Below are positions 37,001-44,655 of a stretch of 53,399 bases of DNA, in pieces. The number at the start of each line of letters is the position of its first letter. Position 1 is the first letter of the stretch. The notes below the pieces were generated by a model, which was not told where the DNA came from, made no database searches, and saw only the letters and a program-made list of their open reading frames with translations. Source of the DNA: Thermoclostridium caenicola (GTDB taxonomy: Bacteria > Bacillota > Clostridia > DSM-8532); NCBI RefSeq assembly GCF_900142095.1, contig NZ_FQZP01000012.1, positions 1 to 53,399 on the forward strand, given 5' to 3'. A program made the position numbers and the translations under genes.

Positions 37001-37321
37001 GCCACGGGCAAAACCGCCAACTACCTGAACAGGCACGCCATTGCCACCAACGCGGTGAGGAAGATCAACGAGGGTTCGCCCAACCTGATTGACCTGATGG
37101 AGTCCGGCGAAATCAAGATGGTGATCAACACGCCCACCAGGGGCAGAAACTCCGAAAGAGACGGCTTCCAGATCAGAAGAAAGGCCGTTGAGCGCTCCAT
37201 CCCGTGCCTCACCAGTATTGATACGGCCTACGCCGTCCTGCGCTGCCTCCAGATGGGCAAAAAGCCCGCAGAGCTGGATGTGATAAGCCTGGATGTGTTT
37301 GAGAATAATTCGCATGATTGA
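34094..37321 (+). CDS. carB: Carbamoyl phosphate synthase, large subunit
   Basis: This 1075-residue subunit makes carbamoyl phosphate from bicarbonate, ammonia and two ATP. It shows the internal duplication: [17 protein letters not shown] near residue 14 and [16 protein letters not shown] near 560 open the two synthase halves. Each half has an ATP-grasp domain ([28 protein letters not shown], with [15 protein letters not shown] and [15 protein letters not shown]). The C-terminal 140 residues are the MGS-like allosteric domain ([29 protein letters not shown]). GGAGG precedes the ATG. It ends the pyr operon and is followed by a terminator. The very long open frame on the opposite strand is a by-product of its codon bias. 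Confidence 0.98.
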   Translation: MPRRQDVKRVLVIGSGPIIIGQAAEFDYAGTQACRALKEEGIETILVNSNPATIMTDTEIASKVYIEPLTVDVVKNIIRKERPDSILPTLGGQTGLNLAMELAESGFLDEMGVKLLGTAVEAIKMAEDREEFKNTMLRIGEPCIPSKIVYNLEDALAFAESIGYPVVVRPAYTLGGTGGGIAHDPEELKEIGANGLRLSRVHQVLIEKCVAGWKEIEYEVIRDGKGNVITVCNMENIDPVGVHTGDSIVVAPSQTLSQREYQMLRSASLKIISALGIEGGCNIQFALHPDSYEYAVIEVNPRVSRSSALASKATGYPIAKVATKIAIGYSLDEIKNAVTGKTYACFEPTLDYVVVKIPKWPFDKFVKAKRTLGTQMKATGEVMAISNSFEAALMKAIRSLELGIRTLETPLCKDMDDDALREKLKNVDDNRLLVVAECLRRGFSLDEIFEVTKIDRWFLSKFRNIVAMEEKLKTLTMDTLTDEVLLDAKKMGFPDDVIAKYVKATSKDIRKRRHKAGIRPAFKMVDTCAAEFEAQTPYYYSTYDKITESIPTRNKKVVVLGSGPIRIGQGIEFDYCSVHSVWGLKELGYETIIINNNPETVSTDFDTSDRLYFEPLTPEDVMEIIDHEQPDGVIAQFGGQTAIKLTNPLANEGVHIFGTKAEDVDAAEDRERFDELLERLGIPRPKGFTVFTLEEALEAANKLGYPVLVRPSYVLGGKGMEIAYNDNDVTEFMEIICREEQEHPILIDKYMMGKEIEVDAICDGKDILIPGIMEHLERAGVHSGDSISMYPPQSLSFKTRNTIIEYTEKLARALNVVGMVNIQFVLFNDQVYVIEVNPRSSRTVPYISKVTGIPMVRMATQIMMGKKLSDFPYGTGLYKASEYVAVKVPVFSFEKLHDVDTSLGPEMKSTGEVLGIAKNVHEATLKGLVAAGMKFPEPGSGILFTVRDTDKPELVDLADGFERLGYKLYATGKTANYLNRHAIATNAVRKINEGSPNLIDLMESGEIKMVINTPTRGRNSERDGFQIRRKAVERSIPCLTSIDTAYAVLRCLQMGKKPAELDVISLDVFENNSHD

Positions 37322-37396
37322 GAACGGCTTTATTAATTGCTCAGCGTAAATATAGAAATAGTTTTTTGGATTAGTGGCAGTTATATGGTTATTTAT

Positions 37397-37417
37397 GGCG
37401 GGGAAGCTTTCCCCGCC
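37397..37417 (+). terminator. Terminator of the pyr operon
   Basis: GGCGGGGAA (37397-37405) pairs perfectly with TTCCCCGCC (37409-37417), followed by GTTTGCTTT. It lies 75 bases after the carB stop. Confidence 0.8.
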
Positions 37418-37516
37418 GTTTGCTTTATCATTCAATATTACTTTCTTTACATGCCGACATCTGAAGCGGAGTAATACTCTTACTTACATAATCATAAAGC
37501 GCGGGCTATATGTCCG

Positions 37517-37553
37517 TGTCATTGCGAGTGGGGTGAAACGGAGCGTGGCAATC
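37517..37553 (+). repeat. Fifth copy of the dispersed TGTCATTGCG palindromic repeat
   Basis: It begins TGTCATTGCGAG and ends GTGGCAATC, matching the copies near 28.9 kb. The ends are partly complementary. Confidence 0.65.
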
Positions 37554-37890
37554 TCATCAAATAGTGTGCGCAATGCAATGCCATACCTCCCGATTTAATG
37601 CCAATCGGTTCAAGGTATGTGTCTCAGTTTGAAAAATAGTTTTCCTATGTATAGTTTAGTTGGTTTCACTCTCGATAATTGAACGGACAGTGCAATACCT
37701 GTTGCCGCTCAGCCTACCGAGAGCGTCCAATTTGGACCAAAATTAATGGTTGACACCCAGGCAATCGGCCTCGGTATAACGATATTGATCCGGTAATAAA
37801 TAGAAAATCAAGTTATTTACTCCGCAAGAGTGGTAAATAGTATAAAAAGATAGTTCTACTGTATCAGTGAAGGATAGTTGGTGTTATTGT

Positions 37891-40299
37891 ATGCAATATA
37901 TAGCACACTTCAGAGAAACTGATAAGGCTATTCATGAATTGAGCGTTCATCTCTTAGATGTTGCTGCAAAATGTGATGAGTATGGTTCTAGAATAGGCAT
38001 TGGCAAAATTGCCAGGCTAGCAGGTGTCCTGCATGATATGGGGAAGTTTAGCGATGAATTTCAAGACTATATTCGATCAAAAATGAATACCCCCATGCAA
38101 GATAATCAGGAAGAACCTCTAAGTAAAATAGATCACGGTAAAATAGGAGCCCTTTATATCTTTAATAAATTTCATGATTCATGCAGTGTTTCAGAGAAAA
38201 TCTTATCTGAAATATTAGCTATGGTTATTAGCTATCATCATGGTGGGCTTAATGATTTTATAACTATGGATTGTCAAGTTCCTCTGCTTAATCGTCTCAA
38301 ACCAGAAAATCTTGATACACAATATTATACATGTATTAATCGTTTTTTTGATATTGTCTGCAGTGAAAAAGATATAGATAGCCTTTTCTCAGAAGCATGT
38401 AATGAGTTGAACAATATTATGAGAAAAGTAAAAACAGAGAGATTATCTGTTTCGTTTACGCTTCATTTATTGATAAAACATCTATATAGCATTGTAATAG
38501 ATTGTGACAGATTGGATACTTATTTATTCATGGAGGGAATAGAGGAATTACCGTGCTTGGATACAAGTGATCTCTGGAAAAATTATCTAATGCGACTTGA
38601 GGATAAAATTAATGAGTTAAAGGCAAAACCGACGAACACTATTTTAGAAGAAAGAATTAAAAAGTTAAGACTTAAAGTTTCTGACGAATGTGCGGATTTT
38701 GCACAAAGAGAAAGAGGTATTTATTTGCTCACTGTACCAACTGGAGGTGGTAAAACTTTTTCTAGCTTAAGGTTTGCTTTAAAACATGCAATAAAGCACG
38801 GCATGAAAAAGATAATTTATGTTCTTCCATTTACTACTATTATTGAGCAAAATGCAAGTGAGGTCAGGAATGTACTTAATTGTGCTGATAATCTCTTAGA
38901 GCATCATTGCAATGTAATACAAACAGAACATGAAAAATATAAGCTATTGGTTCAGCGTTGGGATTGTCCTATTATTTTCACAACCATGGTTCAGTTTTTA
39001 AATACTTTTTTTGAATCTGGAACTGTCTCAATACGAAGATTCCATCAATTAGATAATTCAATATTGATATTCGATGAGATTCAAGCATTACCAATTAAAT
39101 GTATTTCATTATTTAACGATACAATCAATTATCTTAATAAAATATGTCATTGCACTATTGTTTTGTCTTCTGCTACACAACCTAATTTATCGGAGGTTGT
39201 CAGACCAATTATGATTTCTGATAGTCCCAATATTATTTCGACCCCTTCAAAACTTTTTACTGAATTTAAAAGGATGAACGTTATCCCTCGACTTATTGAG
39301 GGGGGATACACAGTAGATACGGTAGTAGACTTTGTTTATAATCTGAAAGCTCGCTATAACAGTGTATTAGTAATATTAAATACTAAAAAAGCAGCAGAGA
39401 AAATATATAAAGTTGCAGAAGAACGTAATGAAGGTAATATCAATATCTATTATTTAAGTACAAATCTATGTCCTGCTCATAGAAAAAAGGTGATTAGTGA
39501 AATCAAGGATAAGCTGAAATCTAATGAACATATTATTTGTATTAGTACACAGCTAATAGAAGCTGGTGTAGATATTAGTTTTGAAACCGTAATTAGAAGT
39601 TTGGCCGGACTTGATTCTGTAGCGCAGGCATCAGGTAGAGGAAATAGGCATGGAGAGGGGGAAATAAAAGAGACCTACATAATAAATGTCAGGGATGAAG
39701 TGCTTAAGAATTTGAAAGAAATAGAACTTGGACAAAAGCATACCCGTACAATACTACACGAATATAGTAACAATCCCGAAAAGTTTGATAATGATTTATT
39801 ATCCCCGGCTGCAATCCTTCAATATTACAAATACTATTATTCAGATTCAGAAATAAGCACTCAAATGGATTATTATTGTAAAGAAATAAACGAAAAACTG
39901 TACAGCATATTATCAGGTCAAAAGCAAAAGGAAATGGCATACGAGGACTTGACGGGAAAGCAATATCCTTTTCAGCTTCTTCATATGTTCAGAACTGCTG
40001 CTGATAATTTTAGGGTAATTGATGATAACACAAGAACTGTTTTAGTACCATATGGTGAGGGAAGACGAATAATAACTGATTTATTGGGAAGTAAATCACT
40101 TTCTGAAAAGTTAGAATGTCTGAAAGAGTTGCAGCAGTACGCCGTAAACATTTTCGAAAGTCAATTCAGGCTATTGGAAGAAAAAAGAGCTTTTGTCAAT
40201 TCTCCAATTGATGGAGTATTAATCCTGAAAGATGGATTTTATCATAGCAAATTAGGTGTTATAGAAGAAAGCAATATGGAACTACTCTTATATGAATAG
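37891..40299 (+). CDS. cas3: CRISPR-associated helicase/nuclease Cas3 (type I-C, HD domain fused)
   Basis: The effector nuclease recruited by Cascade; it nicks and unwinds target DNA. From ATG 37891 it has 802 residues. The HD nuclease domain lies first, with LAGVLHDMGKFSDEFQDYI (His48-Asp49) and the later VISYHHGG. The SF2 helicase follows: Walker A TVPTGGGKTFSSLRFA, DEAH-type box IFDEIQALP, SAT motif VLSSATQP, and QASGRGNRHGEG as motif VI. A GTG 24 bases upstream (37867) is possible, but MQYIAHFRE is the usual beginning. It is separated from cas5c by 196 bases that hold a second promoter, so cas3 is transcribed apart from the Cascade genes. Confidence 0.97.
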   Translation: MQYIAHFRETDKAIHELSVHLLDVAAKCDEYGSRIGIGKIARLAGVLHDMGKFSDEFQDYIRSKMNTPMQDNQEEPLSKIDHGKIGALYIFNKFHDSCSVSEKILSEILAMVISYHHGGLNDFITMDCQVPLLNRLKPENLDTQYYTCINRFFDIVCSEKDIDSLFSEACNELNNIMRKVKTERLSVSFTLHLLIKHLYSIVIDCDRLDTYLFMEGIEELPCLDTSDLWKNYLMRLEDKINELKAKPTNTILEERIKKLRLKVSDECADFAQRERGIYLLTVPTGGGKTFSSLRFALKHAIKHGMKKIIYVLPFTTIIEQNASEVRNVLNCADNLLEHHCNVIQTEHEKYKLLVQRWDCPIIFTTMVQFLNTFFESGTVSIRRFHQLDNSILIFDEIQALPIKCISLFNDTINYLNKICHCTIVLSSATQPNLSEVVRPIMISDSPNIISTPSKLFTEFKRMNVIPRLIEGGYTVDTVVDFVYNLKARYNSVLVILNTKKAAEKIYKVAEERNEGNINIYYLSTNLCPAHRKKVISEIKDKLKSNEHIICISTQLIEAGVDISFETVIRSLAGLDSVAQASGRGNRHGEGEIKETYIINVRDEVLKNLKEIELGQKHTRTILHEYSNNPEKFDNDLLSPAAILQYYKYYYSDSEISTQMDYYCKEINEKLYSILSGQKQKEMAYEDLTGKQYPFQLLHMFRTAADNFRVIDDNTRTVLVPYGEGRRIITDLLGSKSLSEKLECLKELQQYAVNIFESQFRLLEEKRAFVNSPIDGVLILKDGFYHSKLGVIEESNMELLLYE

Positions 40300-40381
40300 C
40301 CGCCTGTATGTATCATAAGAAATATACAAGCGGCAATTCATAATCTCCATTTTAAAATTTCAATCCACATCCTAGGATGAC
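40299..40381 (-). ncRNA. Candidate mini-crRNA (CreR-like cas-regulating RNA), minus strand
   Basis: Reading leftward from 40381: GT, a 4-bp stem CATC/GATG with loop CTAG, then TGGATTGAAAT (40367-40357). The array repeat has the same GT, an 8-bp stem (CGCTCCCC/GGGGAGCG) with loop GTAT, and the identical 11-nt handle TGGATTGAAAT. Guide sequence follows from 40356 (TTTAAAATGGAGATTATG). A hairpin (40334-40324 with 40309-40299) could end the transcript. No second repeat is seen. An extended -10 promoter places the start at about 40381. Cas5c, which cuts I-C repeats at the base of the stem, could release a crRNA-like guide. Expression and processing are inferred. Confidence 0.75.
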
Positions 40382-40387
40382 GAAATA

Positions 40388-40416
40388 ATTATACCATACA
40401 ATAATCTCGTTTTCTA
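40388..40416 (-). promoter_or_regulatory. Extended -10 promoter of the mini-crRNA (minus strand)
   Basis: On the minus strand TGGTATAAT (TGn + consensus TATAAT, 40396-40388) lies 17 bases from TAGAAA (40416-40411). Six or seven bases downstream is the first G of the mini-repeat at 40381. It diverges from the cas5c promoter, the two -35 boxes being adjacent. Confidence 0.7.
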
Positions 40417-40417
40417 G

Positions 40418-40446
40418 TTGACATAATAAACCAGTTGTTCTATTAT
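40418..40446 (+). promoter_or_regulatory. Promoter of the cas5c-cas8c-cas7-cas4-cas1-cas2 operon
   Basis: Consensus TTGACA (40418-40423) and TATTAT (40441-40446) are 17 bases apart. Transcription would start near 40453, about 43 bases before the cas5c ATG. Confidence 0.75.
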
Positions 40447-40448
40447 TG

Positions 40449-40485
40449 TAAATAAAATGATGCATATAATTTCTATTTTAAAGAA
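40449..40485 (-). other. Candidate Cascade operator: TTC PAM plus protospacer matching the mini-crRNA
   Basis: On the minus strand TTC (40485-40483) is followed by TTTAAAATAGAAATTATATG (40482-40463). Compared with the mini-crRNA guide, positions 1-8, 10, 11 and 13-17 are identical; 9, 12 and 18 onward differ. TTC is the known type I-C PAM. The site covers the predicted transcription start and leader of the cas5c operon and abuts its ribosome binding site. Short seed-proximal matching permits binding without cleavage in known creR/creA cases. Confidence 0.7.
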
Positions 40486-40495
40486 AGGGATATAT

Positions 40496-41224
40496 ATGAG
40501 AAATCAGATAACATATAAGGTTTATGGTAAATATGCATTATTTACTGATCCGGTTACGAAAATCGGAGCTGAAAAGATGAGTCTTACTTTACCAACATAT
40601 CAGGCTCTTAAGGGCATAACGGAAAGTATATATTTCAAACCTACAATTATCTGGTACATAGATAGTGTACGCATTATGAAACCAATAAAAACTGAGTCGA
40701 AAGCGGTACGTACACTTAAACCTGGTGGAGGGAATGATCTATCCTATTATACTTATTTAAGTGATGTTGAATATCATGTCAAGGCACATTTTGAGTTCAA
40801 CATGAACAGACCTGATCTCGCTGAAGATCGAAATGAAAACAAGCATTATTGTATAGCCAAAAGATGCATTGAACGAGGTGGAAGGCGCGATATTTTCTTA
40901 GGAGCACGTGAATGTCAAGCGTATGTCGAACCATGTGAATTTGATGAGGGAGAAGGATATTATGATAACATGGGTGAAATGGATTTTGGTCTTCAATATC
41001 ACTCCATTGTATATCCCGATGAACAGTCCAGCCATGAAATGACCGTAAAGTTCTGGTACCCCAAAATGGTTAATGGTGTCATCAACTTTTGTAGACCGGA
41101 AGAGTGTCCAAAAGAAAGAGTTATTTCTAAGATGACACCTAAAAAATTCATTAATGGTAGGAACTTTACGATAATCGATGTCTCTGAGTTTCTAGATGAT
41201 GCTTGTGGGCAAAGGGGGGATTAA
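40496..41224 (+). CDS. cas5c: CRISPR-associated Cas5c (Cas5d), crRNA-processing endonuclease
   Basis: In type I-C this subunit replaces Cas6: it cuts pre-crRNA at the repeat stem and caps the 5' handle in Cascade. The 242 residues from ATG 40496 (behind AAAGGGA) place Tyr46 in TESIYFKP and Lys116-His117 in NENKHYC. These are exactly the positions of the catalytic residues known for the Bacillus halodurans enzyme, which supports this start over an in-frame ATG at 40457. YGKYALFTDPVTKIGAEKMS is the expected N-terminal fold. It is the first gene of the Cascade operon; cas8c begins three bases after its stop. Confidence 0.96.
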   Translation: MRNQITYKVYGKYALFTDPVTKIGAEKMSLTLPTYQALKGITESIYFKPTIIWYIDSVRIMKPIKTESKAVRTLKPGGGNDLSYYTYLSDVEYHVKAHFEFNMNRPDLAEDRNENKHYCIAKRCIERGGRRDIFLGARECQAYVEPCEFDEGEGYYDNMGEMDFGLQYHSIVYPDEQSSHEMTVKFWYPKMVNGVINFCRPEECPKERVISKMTPKKFINGRNFTIIDVSEFLDDACGQRGD

Positions 41225-41227
41225 TAA

Positions 41228-43123
41228 ATGAGTTGGCTTGTCATGTTGAATGAGACGTATAACAATGTGTTTGAAAAAGGAACGAATGGACCATTGCCAA
41301 TTGCGCATACAACACAGAATGCTGATATTGAAATTATTGTTGATTCAGATGGCAATTATGTAAGTAGTAGGGTGTTGTTTAATGACAAGGAGACACTTAT
41401 TCCATGCTCTGAGGCATCTGCTAGTCGCTCAGGGAAGAATCCTGTTTCTCATCCACTACATGATAAGCTTCAATATGTAGCCGGTGATTATTCGCATTTT
41501 GGGGGGAATAAAGGTTCCGAGTTTCATAAAAAGTATATGGAGCAATTAGAGGAATGGTGTAGTTCGGCTTATTCCAATAAAAAGGTATGTGCAGTTTATA
41601 ATTATTTGAAAAAAGGATGTCTAGTTCATGACCTGATTAGAGAAGGTATTCTGGTATGTGATAATAACAATAAGCTGATAGATAAATGGACTGGAAATAA
41701 AGACGAAAAACCTCCAATCTTCAAAACACTGGCTAGTAAGCAAAATCAAAGTGATGCATTTGTTAGATTTGGAGTTGCCGGGTTCGATAATATTGTCAAC
41801 CTTTGGGATGATCCAAAGGTATGTCAGGACTATATAGATTATTATCTCAGTAAGCAAAAAGAACGGCAATTGTGCTATATAACAGGAGAAATGGTGCCAT
41901 GCTCAAATAATCATCCTAAAAAAATAAGGCATCCTGCTGATCAGGCAAAAATTATATCTGCAAACGATGAATCCGGATTTACATACAGGGGTCGTTTCAG
42001 ATCGGCTGAAGAAGCTGTGCAAGTGGGCTATGAGGTATCACAAAAGGCGCACAATGCCCTTAAGTGGTTAATAGCGAAACAAGGCAAAAGCTTTGGCGAT
42101 AAGGTGTTTTTACTATGGGGAACAAAAGCTCAAAAAGTGCCATCCCTTACAGGAGACACATTTGATGAGGCTTTTCTATATGAAGATGAATTAAACTCTA
42201 ATGAACCGATGATATATACGAAGGAAGAAATAGCTCGAAGATTTAACAGAGCAATCTCTGGTTACAAGGCTAGCATTGATAGTCATACAGATTTGGCGTT
42301 AATCGGATTGGATTCTGCTACTCAAGGCAGATTATCCATAACATTTTATCGCGAGTTTCATGGTACGCAGGGAAATGAACTATTTGACAATATCAAAGCC
42401 TGGCATGAGGAGTGCTCTTGGATTCACACATACAAGAAACACAATAATAAGTTAATAGAATTTATCGGTGCACCTGCTCTTGACGACATTGCAAAGGTTG
42501 CATTTGGAACTGAACAGAATAGAGTGATAAGGGCTGAGAGCAAATTGATTGGTGCTACTGTGGAAAGATTATTACCCTGTATTGTAGATCATGCCCATAT
42601 TCCGGTTGATATTGTCCATGCTTTGGTCAGAAAAGCAATCTGTCCCCAAAACTATAAAGAGAATTATAACTGGCGCAAAGTTGTGACCATAACATGTTCT
42701 GTCTATAAAAGACACAGATTTGAAAAAACCAATTCTAAGGAGGTATGGAACGTGAATGTAGATAATGATAGCATGGATATTGTTTACAACTGTGGACGAC
42801 TATTGGCTGTTGCAGATGAAATTGAGAGGCATGCGTTATGGCTTCAGAACGAGGATAGAGAAACGAACGCCATAAGGTATTTCACGAAATTTGCTGTTGA
42901 ACCCTGCAAAACCTGGAGAATTATTAATGACAAGCTTGTTCCTTATATCAGACGTTTAGGAAGCAAAGCGGCAATGTACTGCAGGATAAAAGAAGAGATA
43001 TCAGCAAAAATACCACCGGATAAGTTTGCTGAGTTAAAAAATCTGGATGGAAGAATGATCTTAGGGTTTGATGCACAAAAAAATGAGTTTAGGAGAATAA
43101 AATCAGGAGGGGATAAAAAATGA
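41228..43123 (+). CDS. cas8c: CRISPR-associated Cas8c (Csd1), large subunit of type I-C Cascade
   Basis: The large Cascade subunit reads the PAM and helps open target DNA. The 631 residues match the family order: an N-terminal MSWLVMLNETYNNV, PIAHTTQNADIEI, LHDKLQYVAGDYS, then CYITGEMVPCSNNHPKKIRH and SANDESGFTYRGRF, which are typical of Cas8c. LALIGLDSATQGRLSITFYRE marks the later domain. In type I-C an internal start inside cas8c can make a separate Cas11c small subunit; AAGGAGG at about 42737-42743 is followed by an in-frame GTG near 42752 (NVDNDSMDIVY), a reasonable candidate. Its stop overlaps cas7 ATG. Confidence 0.95.
   Translation: MSWLVMLNETYNNVFEKGTNGPLPIAHTTQNADIEIIVDSDGNYVSSRVLFNDKETLIPCSEASASRSGKNPVSHPLHDKLQYVAGDYSHFGGNKGSEFHKKYMEQLEEWCSSAYSNKKVCAVYNYLKKGCLVHDLIREGILVCDNNNKLIDKWTGNKDEKPPIFKTLASKQNQSDAFVRFGVAGFDNIVNLWDDPKVCQDYIDYYLSKQKERQLCYITGEMVPCSNNHPKKIRHPADQAKIISANDESGFTYRGRFRSAEEAVQVGYEVSQKAHNALKWLIAKQGKSFGDKVFLLWGTKAQKVPSLTGDTFDEAFLYEDELNSNEPMIYTKEEIARRFNRAISGYKASIDSHTDLALIGLDSATQGRLSITFYREFHGTQGNELFDNIKAWHEECSWIHTYKKHNNKLIEFIGAPALDDIAKVAFGTEQNRVIRAESKLIGATVERLLPCIVDHAHIPVDIVHALVRKAICPQNYKENYNWRKVVTITCSVYKRHRFEKTNSKEVWNVNVDNDSMDIVYNCGRLLAVADEIERHALWLQNEDRETNAIRYFTKFAVEPCKTWRIINDKLVPYIRRLGSKAAMYCRIKEEISAKIPPDKFAELKNLDGRMILGFDAQKNEFRRIKSGGDKK
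42752..43123 (+). CDS. Possible internally translated Cas11c small subunit within cas8c
   Basis: Inside cas8c the sequence CTAAGGAGGTATGGAACGTG holds a strong ribosome binding site. In-frame GTG 42752 lies eight bases behind it. It would yield about 123 C-terminal residues (VNVDNDSMDIVYNCGRLLAV onward), mostly helical, the size of known Cas11c products in type I-C systems. It is not a separate gene but a second product of cas8c. An ATG of a different frame at 42745 does not encode Cas8c sequence. Translation is inferred from the site alone. Confidence 0.5.
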   Translation: MNVDNDSMDIVYNCGRLLAVADEIERHALWLQNEDRETNAIRYFTKFAVEPCKTWRIINDKLVPYIRRLGSKAAMYCRIKEEISAKIPPDKFAELKNLDGRMILGFDAQKNEFRRIKSGGDKK

Positions 43124-44004
43124 GTGTACTTCAAAACAAAATTGATTTTGTTGCTATTATTTCAGTTAAGAACGCTAACCCAAATGGGGATCCATTGAAC
43201 GGTAATTTACCCAGAACAACTTATACCGGTTTGGGTGAGATTTCGGATGTATGTATTAAGAGGAAGATAAGGAATCGGCTTTTGGATATGGGGGAGAAAA
43301 TATTCGTTCAATCAGATGACAAGAACGTGGACGGATATCAGTCATTACGTGAACGTGCTTTGGCTAATGAATTACTCGTAAAAGCAGAAAAAGCAAAAAA
43401 TAGGGATGAGTTTAAGCGAATTGCTTGTGAAAGCTGGTTGGATGTGCGTAGCTTTGGGCAAGTGTTTGCTTTTAAGAGTAAAAAAGAAGAAAAAGATGAA
43501 AGTGGAGATGGGGTATCTGTTGGTATCAGAGGGCCTGTCTCTATACATCCCGCCTTTAGTGTTGATCCCATTGATATTACCAGCATTCAGATTACAAAAA
43601 GCGTGAATAATGAATCGAACGACAATTCAAAAAAATCGTCTGATACAATGGGTATGAAACACCGTGTTGATTTTGGAGTATATGTTCTAAGAGGCAGCAT
43701 TAATGTTCAACTTGCAGAGTTGACCGGGTTTACAGAGGATGATGCAGAAAAAATAAAAGAGGCTATTCGTACACTGTTTGTCAATGATTCCAGTTCTGCG
43801 CGTCCAGAAGGAAGTATGGAGGTAGTAAAACTATTCTGGTTTAGGCATAATAATAAACTTGGTCAATATTCTTCAGCCAAAGTTCATAATTCTGTTGTAA
43901 TAACAAGAAAGCAAGGTGTAGAAACACCATCGTCAATTAATGATTATGAAATAAAATTAAATCCTTTGGCTAACCTAAGTGTTGAAGAATATGAAGGTGT
44001 ATAG
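43120..44004 (+). CDS. cas7: CRISPR-associated Cas7 (Csd2), Cascade backbone
   Basis: Several copies polymerise along the crRNA to form the Cascade backbone. The 294 residues begin with DFVAIISVKNANPNGDPLNG, the signature of the Csd2 group (NxNPNGDP). They include GIRGPVSIHPAFSVDPI and GMKHRVDFGVYVLRG, also typical. The ATG overlaps the cas8c stop (ATGA) with AGGAGGGG upstream. The 3' end overlaps the start of cas4. Confidence 0.97.
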   Translation: MSVLQNKIDFVAIISVKNANPNGDPLNGNLPRTTYTGLGEISDVCIKRKIRNRLLDMGEKIFVQSDDKNVDGYQSLRERALANELLVKAEKAKNRDEFKRIACESWLDVRSFGQVFAFKSKKEEKDESGDGVSVGIRGPVSIHPAFSVDPIDITSIQITKSVNNESNDNSKKSSDTMGMKHRVDFGVYVLRGSINVQLAELTGFTEDDAEKIKEAIRTLFVNDSSSARPEGSMEVVKLFWFRHNNKLGQYSSAKVHNSVVITRKQGVETPSSINDYEIKLNPLANLSVEEYEGV

Positions 44005-44653
44005 TGAAGAAGAATATCTAAATTTAGCAGGAATACAGCATTATGCCTTTTGTCCAAGGCAGTGGGCATTAATACATATTGAAAAGCAATGGCAAGATAA
44101 TCTGAGAACTGTAGAAGGCGAATTGCTCCATAAGAATGCTCACGAGGGACAAGCATTTGAAAAAAGAGGAGACATATTGATTACCAGGGGTATGCCTGTA
44201 TTTTCTGCATCTCTGGGAATAAATGGTGTCTGTGATGTTGTCGAATTCCACAAAGACATCGCAGGCGTTGAGTTGTTTGGAAGAGAGGGAAAATACATGC
44301 CATACCCCATAGAGTATAAGCGCGGAAAACCAAAGGAATCTGATATTGATATCCTACAATTAACAGCGCAAGCAATGTGCATTGAAGAAATGTTATGTTG
44401 TAAGGTTGAAATAGGATATCTCTTCTATGGCGAAATCAGGCATAGGCAGAAAATAGTAATAACTTCAGAGTATAGAAGCAAGGTAAGAGAAATAACTGAG
44501 CAGATGCATATGTGTTACAATCGGCAATACACACCAAAAGTAAAGCAAACGAAAAAATGCAATCTATGTTCCTTGAAAGATCTATGTGTTCCAGCACTCG
44601 GACGGTTCAGCACAGTTGAAAAGTATATAACTAAGATGATAGATGAGGATTGA
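43991..44653 (+). CDS. cas4: CRISPR-associated exonuclease Cas4
   Basis: This RecB-like nuclease trims prespacers and selects PAM-proximal ends with Cas1-Cas2. The 220 residues from ATG 43991 begin EEEYLNLAGIQHYAFCPRQW, giving the first iron-sulfur Cys. The nuclease core has PYPIEYKRGKPKESD and ILQLTAQAMCIEE, and the C-terminal KKCNLCSLKDLCVP supplies the last three cluster cysteines. A GTG at 43979 is an alternative start. It overlaps cas7 by 14 bases. Confidence 0.94.
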   Translation: MKVYSEEEYLNLAGIQHYAFCPRQWALIHIEKQWQDNLRTVEGELLHKNAHEGQAFEKRGDILITRGMPVFSASLGINGVCDVVEFHKDIAGVELFGREGKYMPYPIEYKRGKPKESDIDILQLTAQAMCIEEMLCCKVEIGYLFYGEIRHRQKIVITSEYRSKVREITEQMHMCYNRQYTPKVKQTKKCNLCSLKDLCVPALGRFSTVEKYITKMIDED

Positions 44654-44655
44654 AA

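Larger units (their letters stand above)
37322..37890. other. Intergenic boundary between the pyr operon and the CRISPR-Cas locus
   Basis: No protein gene is supported in these 569 bases. In order it holds the carB terminator (37397-37417), one dispersed palindromic repeat (37517-37553), an IS21-end-like sequence (about 37729-37755), and a dyad (TATTTAC 37814-37820 with GTAAATA 37833-37839) just before TATAAA at 37841. Base composition falls from GC-rich to AT-rich across it. Confidence 0.6.

Noticed and set aside
34088-37435. A 1115-codon open frame on the minus strand opposite carB
   Set aside because: It covers carB almost exactly, has no family motifs and no ribosome binding site, and arises from strong GC-biased third positions in carB.
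37517-37553. GGAGCGTGGCAATC looked like a CRISPR repeat end (GGAGCGTGGATTG)
   Set aside because: It is the end of the dispersed TGTCATTGCG repeat; no handle TTGAAAT and no matching stem are present.
37729-37755. IS21 right end upstream of cas3
   Set aside because: Only AAATTAAT...GTTGACA is shared with the element at 1-133 and no istB tail precedes it, so I did not list it as a mobile element; TTGACA could equally be a promoter -35.
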